Shown here piece after piece: positions 33,600 through 44,015 of a DNA stretch of 64,000 bases. Source of the stretch: Hyposmocoma kahamanoa. Lineage: Eukaryota > Arthropoda > Insecta > Lepidoptera > Cosmopterigidae. The DNA is taken from assembly GCF_003589595.1 (NCBI RefSeq), contig NW_020653713.1, positions 1,815,420 through 1,879,419 on the forward strand, read 5' to 3'. Position numbers and translations under genes: made by a program. The notes under the pieces are model-generated. The model was not told the origin of the DNA. It searched no databases and saw only the letters and a list, made by a program, of their open reading frames with translations. Positions within the stretch are counted from its first letter, which is position 1. Each line of letters starts with the position of its first letter.

Positions 33600-33815
33600 T
33601 TTAGTAGCAAGCTGCATAAGAAGGAGTCCGTCCAAGGAAGCACTGTCACGTTATCTATTTCTGCCGCCAAGCGGTAATTTGAGCATTACTGTGTTCCGGT
33701 TTTGAAGAGTAAAAGGGTGCTGGTGACATTACAGGCACATGGGACTTACATGTCAGAATGACGGACGCAAGGACAGGCGCACGATTCACCTGGTATCATA
33801 AAAAAACAAAGGTGT
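33600..33815 (+). repeat. SINE-like repeat A, internally deleted
   Basis: 5' module, 'CTGCCGCCAAGCGGTAATTT', 'GTGCTGGTGACATTACAGGC' and an abbreviated 3' end; the 'GGCACTGCAACTG' core is missing. Confidence 0.65.
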
Positions 33816-34235
33816 CAGCGATAGTAGTTTTACCGCCATTGTTTAGAGCTCAATAGAAATTGGTCAACGCTTAACAGGTTGTAAAATAAAGCAGTAATAT
33901 ATCCAAGCTATAAAGCCAATCTTTTATTACACATTAAAAATCACTCTGTGTAATGAAATGTTGATTAGAAGTGGTGCCATTTTATGAGCATATTTTTTAC
34001 ATAACTTCATTTAGCAAATGCTAAAGTATTTGAAATTCAAGTGATTTATTTCAATTGAATGCTAAATTGTTCAATTTCGGCTAAATGTCACTTGACTTGA
34101 ATAATTTTATTAGGAGCAATAATTTAATATGTTTTTGTGATATAAATTACCTAATAAGGTATTTAAAAGCTTTTTGTTGTAATAAATGCAGTCTGGAGGT
34201 CTCGACGACGACGACGCATAAAAATTGTTATTTTC
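33816..34235. other. Intergenic, nothing recognised
   Basis: AT-rich, no supportable gene; the 73-codon frame at 34085-34306 runs into repeat E1. Confidence 0.3.
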
Positions 34236-34575
34236 TATGCAAGGCTGCAAAGTTCTTTTTTGACGCGAGTGCTAATATAGAAACCTTAGCAAGCGAAGGG
34301 GCCTAAATTTGAATTACAGATGAACTATAACAAATCAGTTTTAATGAACAAAATTAGTTACCGTTAATGTCAACAATAATAAGAATGAAATATGCCAACG
34401 GATTTATATTACCCAAATAATGTACGAGAAATTGCTCAGCTGAACGTGTCATTATGTTTTTTTTTCGTCGAAAGAAAAAGTTAGGTGCACCATAGTCCAT
34501 AGTCAAGTTCGAATTTCAAAAACCTTTTTCACGCTAACGTGGGAAAAACGCTTTTGGTCTAAACGTATTCAAGTT
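34236..34575 (-). repeat. Repeat E1, minus-strand copy
   Basis: Uninterrupted but internally shortened E1: right-end words (reverse of 'GCAGCCTTGCA'), the middle 'CCAACGGATTTATATTACCC' and the left-end 'AAGTTAGGTGCACCATAGTC' are in order. It is useful as an uninserted reference for the copies split at 28.2 kb and 61 kb. Confidence 0.65.
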
Positions 34576-34797
34576 TTTGTTACGCGGCCATATTTAAATT
34601 ATGTTTTCTTTTTTATATATTTTTTAAATAAATAAAAAAATTCACAATATACGATTGCTTAGCGAGAAAGTATTTTAATATGAAAGTGTAGATGATAATC
34701 TGCCAAGGTGACCCAATACTGATGAGAAGCTTCACAATATCTGTAGTTGAGAGAAAAGGGACTTTAAATTCATATTTTCAAATTTATAAGTTTCTAC

Positions 34798-35083
34798 CAT
34801 TGACTTACAATTATATAAACGTCGGGTCCGCGCTAAAAAGTGTCCGAACTTATAGGGCGTTAAAATCGTATACAGTGCGTCATTCACGCTTTAGTCTTCG
34901 TTTGTTCGACTGACAGCGAAGCAAGCAAAATTAGACAGTACTGGAATGACATTACAATTTAAATTCAACGTTTTAGCTTTTTCATATTCCTTTACATGTC
35001 ACTACGTTTAAATAGGTTGACTTGGGACATTTTTTTCGTGGTTTTTGTATTGGACCCGTCGTCCATTTATTTGTAAGTCAATG
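34798..35083. mobile_element. hAT-like MITE, copy 3
   Basis: 286-bp copy with ends CATTGACTTACAA and TTGTAAGTCAATG, flanked by the exact 8-bp duplication GTTTCTAC at 34790-34797 and 35084-35091. Subterminal TATAAACGTCGGGTC and GGACCCGTCGTCCATTT extend the inverted ends imperfectly to about 30 bp. Confidence 0.9.
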
Positions 35084-35264
35084 GTTTCTACAAACATTGC
35101 TTCAGGATGCTGAAAATCACGCAATGGTAAAAGACATTAACTTCTATAGTCGTTTGTTTTCAATTTGACATATTTTATTTCACTTTAAATGCGCAATTAA
35201 GAGTTTCATTTTCTGTAAAACGTTCTATAATACAAATGAATATTTGGCACTCAAGGTTCGACGG

Positions 35265-35580
35265 GACGTCTCATGTGCCTGGAATTTCACCAGCTCCCTT
35301 CCCCTTCAAAACCGGAACGCAGTAATGCTCACATAACTGTGCGACGGCAGAAATAGGTAATGTGGAACAGTACTCTCTCACAAGGACCTCTACTGCTACC
35401 TCTCACATTTTTTTATGACACCAAGTGGTAGGACGAAAAATTCGACCTTGTGGTAAGCGACACGCCTATCCATAACACTCAAAGCTTGGCAACTTAAGTC
35501 TCAGGGCGCAGTGGCAGTGTCCCTCAGATTATTCCCATTTAAAATTCTGAGTATCACTGCAAATGAACAGTGTCGCTTAC
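35265..35580 (-). repeat. SINE-like repeat A, rearranged copies
   Basis: 35265-35402 is a reversed 5'/middle portion ('CACCAGCTCC', 'GAACGCAGTAATGCTCACAT', 'GGACCTCTACTGCTACC'). 35410-35580 mixes a reversed 3' end ('ACACGCCTATCCATAACA') with a forward piece ('CTCAGGGCGCAGTGGCAGTG'). Confidence 0.6.
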
Positions 35581-35790
35581 GGTAAGCTACTGTCGGTAAG
35601 CGACAAAACTCCTGGTTAATGAATTTAAGGGAATGATTCAACTGCAGTACAACCTCCTTGTAGCGACAGCCTCTAAAGTCAGGATTGCCATGAAGTTGTA
35701 CAACCTCCGATAAGAGAGAAACCTCAAGGAGAAGAAGTGATATTAAAGAAGTTATAATTTGTTACGTGAATCGTCCAGAAGTCAGTCAAA

Positions 35791-36201
35791 ATGTACTCAT
35801 TGTTATTATTATCATCAATCCATTATACATTCCACTGCTGGGCACTAGTCTCCTCTAAGAATGAGGCTCAGGACATGGTGTACCTTCTTCTACATGCAGA
35901 TTTCGTCTCTGTTTTCCTTCATCGTCAGTGGGAGGTAGAATTGCCAGGAAGTATTCACAAATATAACGATTATATAGGAAAGCTATTAATACGCGTCGAT
36001 GGCTTTAACAAGAGTGTAGCAATAAACAAAGGCAGCGGTAATTGGAGGCGGTACGACCTTGGTGCGTACGCGCAGCCTAACGCGCGTCTGTCGCGTTACC
36101 GATGCCAGTTACTCGACAGTGATACATTTTTAGTACCAACAGCAAATAAAAATAGTGACCATGTTTTAAATAAATTAAAAACGTACTGTATTTTTCTATA
36201 G
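35791..36201 (+). other. 136-codon open frame of unknown status
   Basis: The first 27 codons come from the reversed RTE terminus. The rest (QWEVELPGSIHKYNDYIGKL, NWRRYDLGAYAQPN) has no family that I recognise, no signal peptide and no splice evidence. It could be part of another degraded element or chance. I do not call it a gene. Confidence 0.15.
35800..35872 (-). mobile_element. RTE 3' terminus remnant
   Basis: 'TATCATCAATCCATTATACA' and 'TTCCACTGCTGGGCACTAGT' are, reversed, the CCCAGCAGTGG...ATGATG terminus that ends RTE elements here (compare 61011-61050 reversed and 45970-46026). Confidence 0.55.
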
Positions 36202-36209
36202 TATGAAAT

Positions 36210-36400
36210 TATGACAAAACGACATGCCTGTAATACTTGCAGTGCCGCCCAGAACTTTAAACCACAAAGATCTGATAGGCCACTGCACCCGTCACCCTGA
36301 AATATAGAGTTGACAAGCCCCTTGTACCAGGAATTTCACCACCACCCTTCAAAATACCACCACTCAATAATGCTTACGTACTGCTTCGTGGCAAAAATAG
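36210..36400 (-). repeat. SINE-like repeat A, minus strand
   Basis: Reversed 3' and middle modules: 'CAGTGCCGCCCAGAACTTTA', 'GATCTGATAGGCCACTGCAC', 'CCAGGAATTTCACCACCACC'. Confidence 0.65.
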
Positions 36401-36764
36401 ATAGTACTAATCCCGACCCATTCACTTTAGATTGATTTATAAATATGGTTCTAAAGACTAGAAGTAAAAACGCTACATTAATAGAAATTTGTCGTCTATC
36501 GAATTTATTGCAGCCTAATTATATTTGCTGATCCTACTCGATGCCGGCGCCACCTACTATCCGCATTCCGTCAAAAGCGCTGACTCATGCGCAGCCTCAC
36601 AAAGACGCCAGGTTTATTAGAAAGAAGTACGCGCAAAACGTTTTGGTCACCTCTGCTACCGATTACGTGTGCACAACAAACAGATTACAGTGACCGTATT
36701 TCCAAATTTTTCGTTGTTATTCTCGAAATAGTACGTAGAAAAATTATAGGCTCCTAACGTGTTA
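36401..36764. other. Intergenic, nothing recognised
   Basis: No supportable gene. Confidence 0.3.
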
Positions 36765-37015
36765 CTACTGTGAAGTACTGCCACCTTACCCTTTTCTGCT
36801 TCCAAGCAGTAATGCGAGCATTACTGCGTTCCGGTTTTGAAGGGTGCTGGTGAAATTACAGACACATGGGACTAGTCAACTTGTGTCTAAGAGTGAAGGG
36901 CGCAGTGGCAGTACCTCTCAGATCTCTACGATTTAAAGCTCTGAGTTGCACTACAACAGCCTTGGACAGACGTGTCGCTTACCACTCGGTGCACGACTTG
37001 TTTGTCAATTTCTTT
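36765..37015 (+). repeat. SINE-like repeat A, near-complete
   Basis: Middle module ('CAAGCAGTAATGCGAGCATT', 'GTGCTGGTGAAATTACAGAC') and the full 3' module ('GGGCGCAGTGGCAGTACCTC', 'GACAGACGTGTCGCTTACCA'). The two short frames here are produced by the repeat. Confidence 0.7.
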
Positions 37016-37750
37016 TGTCATTTCTTAGATATGAGCGTGAACAAATTCACAACAGGATCGTAAATTGGATAGCAGTAGTCTCTGCTTTCCCCAATGGGAA
37101 ACGGGTGTTAAGTGTATCTTATCCATAACACAGAATGTGCCACTACTACAATGTCATGTGTTCTGACTGAAGTTCACAAACGTTAAGAGATGTCTTCAAC
37201 ATTTCTAATATAATTTGTTTTTTTGTAATAACTAAGCTTTAATTTTTTTGGTTTTTTGGAGCTGGCATGCATGGCTGGCTAACTAACGGGTAAATTGTCG
37301 CAAACAACAGACTGTAGGTCCGTGTTGTTTGGTTTAGCTGATTAGTTATTTATTTACAGTGCTGTTTAGTCGACTAACAGTGGTAGTAGTCCAGTGGAAA
37401 AGCGGTTGATTCCCATTTGAGAGGAGGACGGTTGAAATTCCTGTGACGGCAGTGTGTGTTTATGATTTTAATTTCGAAGTTACGGACATACTTTTGTGAT
37501 AATTTAATAGCAATAACTCTCGGTAACGACGAAAGAAGGTTCTTGCTAAACCAGGAAAGTCCCGAGTCACCTCAGAGGTGAAGAAAACTTTGCGATGAAA
37601 CCTAAAAATGTCGACAACAATTGAGACACTGCCTTTCTAAGAAGGATCTTATCGATACCTTTTTCGAATTTTGTTTTTATTTTTTGTTTCTTTTTTTTCA
37701 CAAAGTTCAGGGAGCATAATATTAGTAAATAATCTCAGTACAGAGTACTA
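37016..37750. other. Intergenic; weak tRNA-like words near 37385-37445
   Basis: A possible A box (TAGTCCAGTGG, 37388-37398) followed by a B-box-like GGTTGAAATTCC suggests another decayed SINE head. Nothing else is recognised. Confidence 0.3.
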
Positions 37751-37751
37751 A

Positions 37752-38206
37752 AAAAACCGACCTCAAAAGTACGTGAAATTACGTCCATTTGCTAAGTTTT
37801 ATTGAAATATTCCCTAGTTTTTACCACTATACAAGACTTGACACTGGAGATAATAAAAATAGGTTCTCCACTATGATGACACTACACAAAGTATATTGAC
37901 AGAAAAACGCCTTGAATTGGAGAAATAGCAAAATCAACCATTACAGTAATTGCTCCTAAATTGAAGTCAGGCGCTATTTATAAAAATGAATCTTTATGCG
38001 TGAACAGCCACCCTTCGAGGTGGATGATTTTCTTCAAAATAAAATGGGACCACTATGGAAGTATCCCCTTTCCAACAAAAAAAGAATCATGAAAGTTGCT
38101 TCACAAATACCGGAGTTATTGCGTAACATATATACAAAAAAAAAAGAAAAAGAAAAAAAACATACAGTCGAATTGAGAACCTCCTCCTTTTTTGAACTCG
38201 GTTAAT
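37752..38206 (+). mobile_element. TIR repeat G, full-length copy
   Basis: Non-coding, about 455 bp. The left end AAAACCGACCTCAAAAG and right end TTTTTTGAACTCGGTTAA are inverted relative to one another. The interior carries 'TTGACACTGGAGATAATAAA', 'GTGGATGATTTTCTTCAAAA' and 'GAACCTCCTCCTTTTTT'. Other copies: 9665-9832 (right end), 39537-39645 (right end) and 39669-42776 (reversed and split by a LINE). A target duplication was not resolved, so its superfamily is open. Confidence 0.7.
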
Positions 38207-38509
38207 AAAATAAGGCTGTTTACTTAAAAACAGAAAATGACCAAAAAATTAAGTTGCCGTAGTGATCATTGGAGGTTATAAGTAAAATGTTGACTATCAC
38301 ATAGTTGTATAGAAATGAATCTGTTTTTTCCAGTTCTCCTTCGAGCATATTGTTTTTGTCAAACAAATTAACCTTTCTGGCTCTTTACAGAACCCATGGT
38401 CACAATACATACCTATTAAATATTTATACAACATTATCTCTGATCCCAAAATAAGTAACTAAATCACTTGTGCTCTGGAAATCCGAAACGACGACGGTAC
38501 CATAAACAC

Positions 38510-38610
38510 CCGGACCCGAGACAATATAGATAAGTTAGTTTTCTACATTGACCCGGCCGGGGATCGAACCCGAGACCTCTGAAATGGCCATTCGACCACG
38601 TACTACTCTT
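38510..38610 (-). repeat. tRNA-like SINE fragment
   Basis: On the minus strand, CGTGGTCGAATGGCC (A-box region) is followed by the B box GGTTCGATCCC and then 'GGCCGGGTCAATGTAGAAAA'. No acceptor stem can be formed, so it is a SINE rather than a tRNA. It may be an S1 relative. Confidence 0.5.
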
Positions 38611-39244
38611 GACAAACCAATTGACAATCGCAAGTAAGCAATGTATACAACAAATGAAAACATGAAAGCTACAACATTTAGGACGAAACGGACTTCAACC
38701 TTCTAGTAGAATTCGATTATATTGAGAGTGAACTTAACTGCCATCATAAACTGACCCGCAAAAGGCACGCCGAAATAACAATATCAAAGCTCATCCCAAA
38801 CCGAACGTACATATGAACGGCGACTATCGTTCAGTTCATCTCGTGTCAACGACCGATGATGCAACAACATCACAATTTACGGTCATTTGTTTATATTCAT
38901 TTGAATCTGATTCATTCATGAATGGAGATACGTTTTTCTTATGCATACTAATAGACTATACTACATTGTATTGATGTGATGTAACTTCCGCAGCCAATTC
39001 TTTTGCACACAGTTTTCCCGAACAGTCTGTCTATAGCCAAAGTGGAATTAGACCACTAGTTTGTTAATATTATTGAGGCAAAGATCGAACAATATAAAAA
39101 GAAAACATCCTTTGATTTGGATGGATTCGAACCAGCGTTTGTTGCCACACCAGAGTCACCGGGAATCAACCAGCCTTTACTGGATGGGTGGGTGGCTTAG
39201 TTCACATTCGAGAGCTCTTCCACCATATCCGCCATCTGTTCTGC
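38611..39244. other. Intergenic; decayed S2 fragment at 39062-39180
   Basis: 39062-39180 (minus) keeps 'AAAGATCGAACA' and a B-box-like reverse 'GGATTCGAACCAGCG'. The rest shows nothing recognisable. Confidence 0.4.
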
Positions 39245-39500
39245 TAGTAATGTTTTGGTAGCAATGAAGCTCCTTGAAAATGAATCCTCGTCCTGGGTAG
39301 TATTGCCATGTTACCTATTTCTACCGCCAAACGGAAATATCAGCATTACTGAGGACCGATTTAGAAGGGTGAGGATGCTGGTGACATTAAAGGTCCATAG
39401 GACATGTCAACTTATGTGACAGGCTTCGGGCCCAGTGACAAACAATGCTCCTCTGAGTGGCACTGCGACTGCTATGGACAGATGTGTCGTTATTCATCCC
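39245..39500 (+). repeat. SINE-like repeat A
   Basis: 5' to 3' modules in order with several small deletions: 'GTAGCAATGAAGCTCCTTG', 'TACCGCCAAACGGAAATATC', 'GGTCCATAGGACATGTCAAC', 'CTGAGTGGCACTGCGACTGC'. Confidence 0.65.
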
Positions 39501-39536
39501 CTAGTTTGCCACACTTAGAGTTGGAATATTTTCTTT

Positions 39537-39645
39537 TACAGTCTTTCCAACAAAAAATAATCATCAAAATGGGGTTCACAAATCCGCCGGATTAATCGCG
39601 AAATATATACACAAAAGATACTTTTTTCAAGTCGGTTAAAAGAGT
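39537..39645 (+). repeat. Right end of repeat G, forward
   Basis: 'CTTTCCAACAAAAAATAATC' through 'TTTTTTCAAGTCGGTTAAAA'. It lies tail to tail, about 23 bp away, with the reversed G copy that starts at 39669, giving an imperfect inverted repeat. Confidence 0.6.
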
Positions 39646-40043
39646 TTATAATACGTCGAATTCATGTATTAACCGACTTAAACAAGGAGGAGGTTCTCAA
39701 TTCGACTGTATTTGAATTACGCGATAACTCCGGTATTTGTGAACCGATTTTCGTGATTCTTTTTTTGTGGGAAAGAGGGTATAGTAGTCCATAGTAGTTC
39801 CATTTTATTTTGAAGAAAATCATCCACCTCTAAGGATGGCTGTCAAGCATGAAAATTCATTTTTATAAATAGCGCCTAAATTTTACTATAAGGAGCAATT
39901 ATTTTAATGGTTGATTTTGCTATTCTCCAATTCATGGCGTTTTTCTCTCAATATACTTTGAGTAGTGAGAACCGATTTATATTATCTCCTGTGTCAAGTC
40001 CCGTACAGTGGCTAACTACAACTTACTTACTTACTACTTCTAT

Positions 40044-42675
40044 ATTGAATAGAAAAATTATTGTCAACAATATTTGACGAAAATAAAAGGTTCATTTTGG
40101 TCGGCGATATAAACGTAGATTATTTAACCGACAACTCGGACAGGCGATGCCTAGACGACCTATTGAGTTGTTATAACACAAAAAATATTGTCGATTTTCC
40201 TACACGCGAATGTGACACTTGTAGCACTTCTTTGGACTGTGGGATAGTTTCGAGCGATGACTGTAATTACGTAACCGTTTCTCCTTTAGATACGCCGATA
40301 AGCGACCACAACGCACAGCTATTCGTATTACCTGTTACGCAACACAAAAATGTAAACAAATTTATACATCGACGTATCTTTGCAGAGGAGTCTATTAATT
40401 TATTTTATATGGACATTTATAATTATGATTGGAGTTTCATTCATGTGACTGATATTAATATTAATGAAAAATTTAGTTCATTGATAAGAATATTAACTTA
40501 TTATATTAATATTCATTTTCCTATTAAAAAAATATCTTTAAAGAGGAATACTATTCCATTGGTGAGTGAAGAACTTAACCACGACATTGCAATGTATAAT
40601 AATTTCTGCTCAATGAAACACCAATTTCCACATGATAATGTTTTAAATAAATGTCTTCAACATCATTCAAATTTAATAAAATCTATGAGTTTGCGTGATC
40701 GTCGTCTATTTAATGATAATAAGATGATGTCTACTAAAAACTCGAGTAAGGTAATGTGGCAGATTGTGAACGATGAGGTTTCAACTAGGAATCACCAACA
40801 AAACGTTCGACTGACTCACAAGGGAGACATTGTACCTGTAGACATGATACCTGACTACTTCAATGATTATTTTCTTACAATAACTTCAAAATTACATCTA
40901 CACAATAATAAAGAAAAATCAATGTCATTTTTAAGAAAATGCGTGGGTGAATGCGATGTTCCTCAGTACAGCCTTCCAACTGTCACTCGTGACTCGTTGG
41001 AGGGGGTAGTGAGGGGTATGTGGCATACGTCAAAAACGCTGGATATATACGATATATCTATACATATATTAATGTCGGTGTGGCCAGTGATTGGAGACAT
41101 ACTCGTTATTTTAATAAATGAAATGTTTAGAGAAGGTATATATCCTGATATTTTAAAAAGTACTCGTGTATGTCCAGTGTTTAAGGGGAAGGGGGACGTG
41201 ACCCATGTTGAAAGCCACAGACCGATAACCATAGTTCCGAATATATCAAAAATAATAGAATCTATTATATCAACAAGTATTATGGATTTGTTATCAGATA
41301 GACAATATGCTTATAGGAAAGGTAAATCCACCGTAGTTGCAGCACAAAATATAGTAGATTTTATTATTACCAGTATAGATGATAAGTATAAAACTACAGG
41401 CATTTTTTGTGACCTAACAAAGGCGTTCGATGTAATTGAAAATGATTTATTAATTCAAAAGTTAGCTGTGTATGGTGTCAACGGAGTCGCCCATAACTCC
41501 TTTTTTATCAAACAGACGGCAAACGGTTCAGGTCAGTACAAACGGTACAACAACTAGGTCAGCGGCTGGTGACGTCACCATTGGCATCCCACAGGGATCT
41601 GCCCTAGGTAATACACTATTCCTGGCATTCGTCAATGATCTGCCATACTTTATATCAGGGGGTCTTGTGGTTCTATTTGCGGACGATACAACCGTTATAG
41701 TGTGTGCTAAAACCTACAACTAGTTGGAAGAAAAATTAGCCTGCACGTATGAGCATCTGTGTGAGTGGTTCTCTGCGAATGGACTTATTCTTAACGAATC
41801 GAAGTCAAACCTTATGCTGTTCTCAGGAAGAAATTCTATAACAAAGCCAATTATCACCTCCATTGTTCCATTATGTAACACCTGTAAATTCTTGGGCTTA
41901 ACGCTAGACTCAAATTTGAACTGGAAGTCACATATACAAACTCTATGTCAAAAACTTGGAAGTGCTGCATACGCACTGAGGAAACTGCGTCCTCTTGTCT
42001 CCAATGTGGTATTGAGGCAGACGTATTATGCATATTTTCATTCGTTGATGTCTTATGGCATCACACTGTGGGGTAATTCAACTGAGTCGATTAGGGTATT
42101 TATTCTTCAAAAACGTGCACTAAGAACAATAGTAGGCATAAAAAAGGGTCAGACCTGCAGAAACCTTTTTAAGAAATACAATATAATGACCATGTACTCA
42201 CAATATATTTATGATATAATAGTCAATGCGCGTCAAAACTTGGCTACTTAAGAGCGCCGTACGGGCGGAGGCCGAGCGTTACGAAACGCGGGAACACTAA
42301 AATCCGTTGCCCACCGTACCGAACTTGCAACTAGAAATCCGCGGGTAATAGGTCCCCGATTCTACGAACATCTACCCACAGACCTGAAAAGTGTTAGAAA
42401 CGATGAAACGTTTTGTACCCGACTAAAAATCCTTTTATTGGATATTGAATTGTACAGTGTCAATGAGTTTCTTTTGAAACAATTTTAATTTTATTTTATT
42501 CGACAAGCAGTAGTTATACTACTTTATTTTATATTAATAATTTATTATTATAATAATAATAATTTATTATTATAATTTTATTACTGACGATCATAGTTAT
42601 CCCTTGACATTGTATTTCCAATTGTAATATTGTGACATTGATAACATGAAATAAACGATTCTATTATATTCTATT
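40044..42675 (+). mobile_element. LINE-C: CR1/jockey-group LINE, 2.6 kb
   Basis: A 5'-truncated non-LTR retrotransposon. It starts inside the endonuclease domain and includes a complete RT region, an ORF end at 42488, a 3' UTR and a terminus of ATTCTATT-type repeats. The 10-bp word CTACTTCTAT lies at both edges (40034-40043 and 42676-42685) and is a good candidate target duplication. Its last ~70 bp are shared with the SINE tail at 17836-17905. Confidence 0.85.
40061..42488 (+). pseudogene. LINE-C ORF2: endonuclease end plus reverse transcriptase
   Basis: The endonuclease C-terminal part is seen as VGDINVDYL and the catalytic SDHNAQ. Then follow RT motifs: SHRPITIVPNISKIIESI, GIFCDLTKAFDVIENDLL (motif A, catalytic Asp), IPQGSALGNTLFLAFVNDLP (motif B) and VLFADDTTVI (motif C, Asp pair). 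The C-terminal blocks AAYALRKLRPL, YFHSLMSYGITLWG and GPRFYEHLP come next. Three lesions inactivate it: a frameshift in the T run near 41500, TAG at 41721 and TAA at 42249. After the last stop the same frame stays open to 42488. The otherwise good preservation suggests a fairly recent copy. Confidence 0.85.
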
Positions 42676-42859
42676 CTACTTCTATTTTTCAATAAAACAT
42701 TTTTCAACAAATCAGTATTTCAATAAAACTTGGCAAATAGTCGTAATTCCACGTACTTTTGAGTGCGGTTTTTTTAGTACTCTGTACTGAGATTATTTTA
42801 AAGATAATATACAGGTAAGGTAAAAAAGACAATAAAATCTTAAATACTAGAAAGTAAAA

Positions 42860-43195
42860 CTAGGATTTTAAAATTATATGAATAAAATCTGATCCCCGCG
42901 ACAAGGTGCCCAAGATGCTGGCAGCGTTCCCCCTTTGTATTGCTATGCTAATGCGTTGGGCAAGGTAGCTGCCGGCCCTTGGGTTTCCCAAAAAGCCTAT
43001 TAATTTTTTGGATAACATTTTGTACAGATGAAGGGCACTGGGACCCCACGGGCTAAGGGTCTCGACTCCAAAGGCTGTAAATAGGTAGTCGGAGCCGAGA
43101 TCCTGGTACCTGTTACTTTTTATTGTTTTCGCCAGCTCAGCTGCGGAGGCAAGTGTGTTGGCACATGTGGCGTACCACACCAGTACCCGGCCCAT
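42860..43195 (-). pseudogene. Probable retroelement ORF C-terminal fragment
   Basis: A 111-codon minus-strand frame containing FGVETLSPWGPSALHLYKML, GDPRAG-like GNPRAGSYLAQRISIAIQRG and NAASILGTL. I recall this word pattern (ETLG-WGP, then DPRA-SYL-QRIS-AIQRGNAAS-LG) from the C-terminal end of retroelement-like polyproteins in many invertebrates. The assignment is from memory of motif style. There is no start context or neighbouring RT on this strand. Confidence 0.4.
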
Positions 43196-43492
43196 ACTCC
43201 AAGGGATGAGTTTATAATACGTAATGTAATTGTCAAGTTAACTTATATTACACTTTCCAAAGTAACTTAGATTAAATTAAACTTTAGTTTTAAACTTCCT
43301 TATTGCGGAAGCGTGTGTTTACCTTAGCGTGTGTTGTTTGTAATAATATAACACAGTTAATTTTAATACCAATTTGTTATTTCTATTATAACTTTATAAC
43401 TAACACAAATTATTTCCGCAATCTTGAATCCATACATTTTATTTTACCGGAGCAGAAAGAGGTGGTAGTTCAATGAGAGAACGGTTTCTTAT
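43196..43492. other. Intergenic, nothing recognised
   Basis: AT-rich spacer before the MITE. Confidence 0.3.
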
Positions 43493-43500
43493 GGTGACAT

Positions 43501-43783
43501 CATTGACATACAATAATATGGACGTCGGGTCCGCGCTAAAAAGTGTCCGAACTTATAGGGCGTTAAAATCGTATACAGAGCGTCATTCACGCTTTAGTCT
43601 TCGTTTGTTCGACTGACAGCGAAGCAAGCAAAATTAGACAGTACTGCGATGACATTACAATTTAAATTCAACGTATTAGCTTTTTCATATTCCTTTACAT
43701 GTCACTACGTTTAAATAAGTTGACTTGGGACATTTTTTTCGTGGTTTTTGTATTACCGTCGTCCATTTATTTGTAAGTCGATG
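43501..43783. mobile_element. hAT-like MITE, copy 4
   Basis: 283-bp copy with ends CATTGACATACAA and TTGTAAGTCGATG, flanked by the exact 8-bp duplication GGTGACAT at 43493-43500 and 43784-43791. Only a few substitutions separate it from copies 1 and 3. Confidence 0.9.
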
Positions 43784-43802
43784 GGTGACATGCAATTTTT
43801 GT

Positions 43803-44015
43803 TAGCAGTAGTTTCTTTTGGAAGAGTTCATCCAGGGAAGTATTTTTAAAGGATAAGGATGCTTCTGAAATTACAGGCAAATGGGACTTGACAACTTATG
43901 TCTCAGAGCGGCAGTGCCCCTCAGATCTTTGCGATTTAACGCTCTGAGTGGCACTGCAATTGCTATAGACAGGCATGTCGTTTCATCGCGTCACTTCGTG
44001 TCATACAATAAAATA
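43803..44015 (+). repeat. SINE-like repeat A, shortened
   Basis: 'GAAGAGTTCATCCAGGGAAG', 'CAAATGGGACTTGACAACTT' and 'CAGTGCCCCTCAGATCTTTG' in order, ending near 'CGTCACTTCGTGTCATACAA'. Confidence 0.65.

Larger units (their letters stand above)
39669..42776 (-). mobile_element. Repeat G, reversed, split by a LINE
   Basis: 39669-40033 is the reversed right two-thirds of G, starting AACCGACTTAAACAAGGAGG and ending near 'GTCAAGTCCCGTACAGTGGC'. 42686-42776 is the reversed left end ('CTTTTGAGTGCGGTTTTTTT'). The join matches the order of the intact copy at 37752-38206, so the LINE at 40044-42675 landed inside it. Confidence 0.7.

Noticed and set aside
35791..36201. 136-codon ORF as a host gene
   Set aside because: Its start lies in a reversed RTE terminus and the remainder has no recognisable family; kept only as a feature of unknown status.
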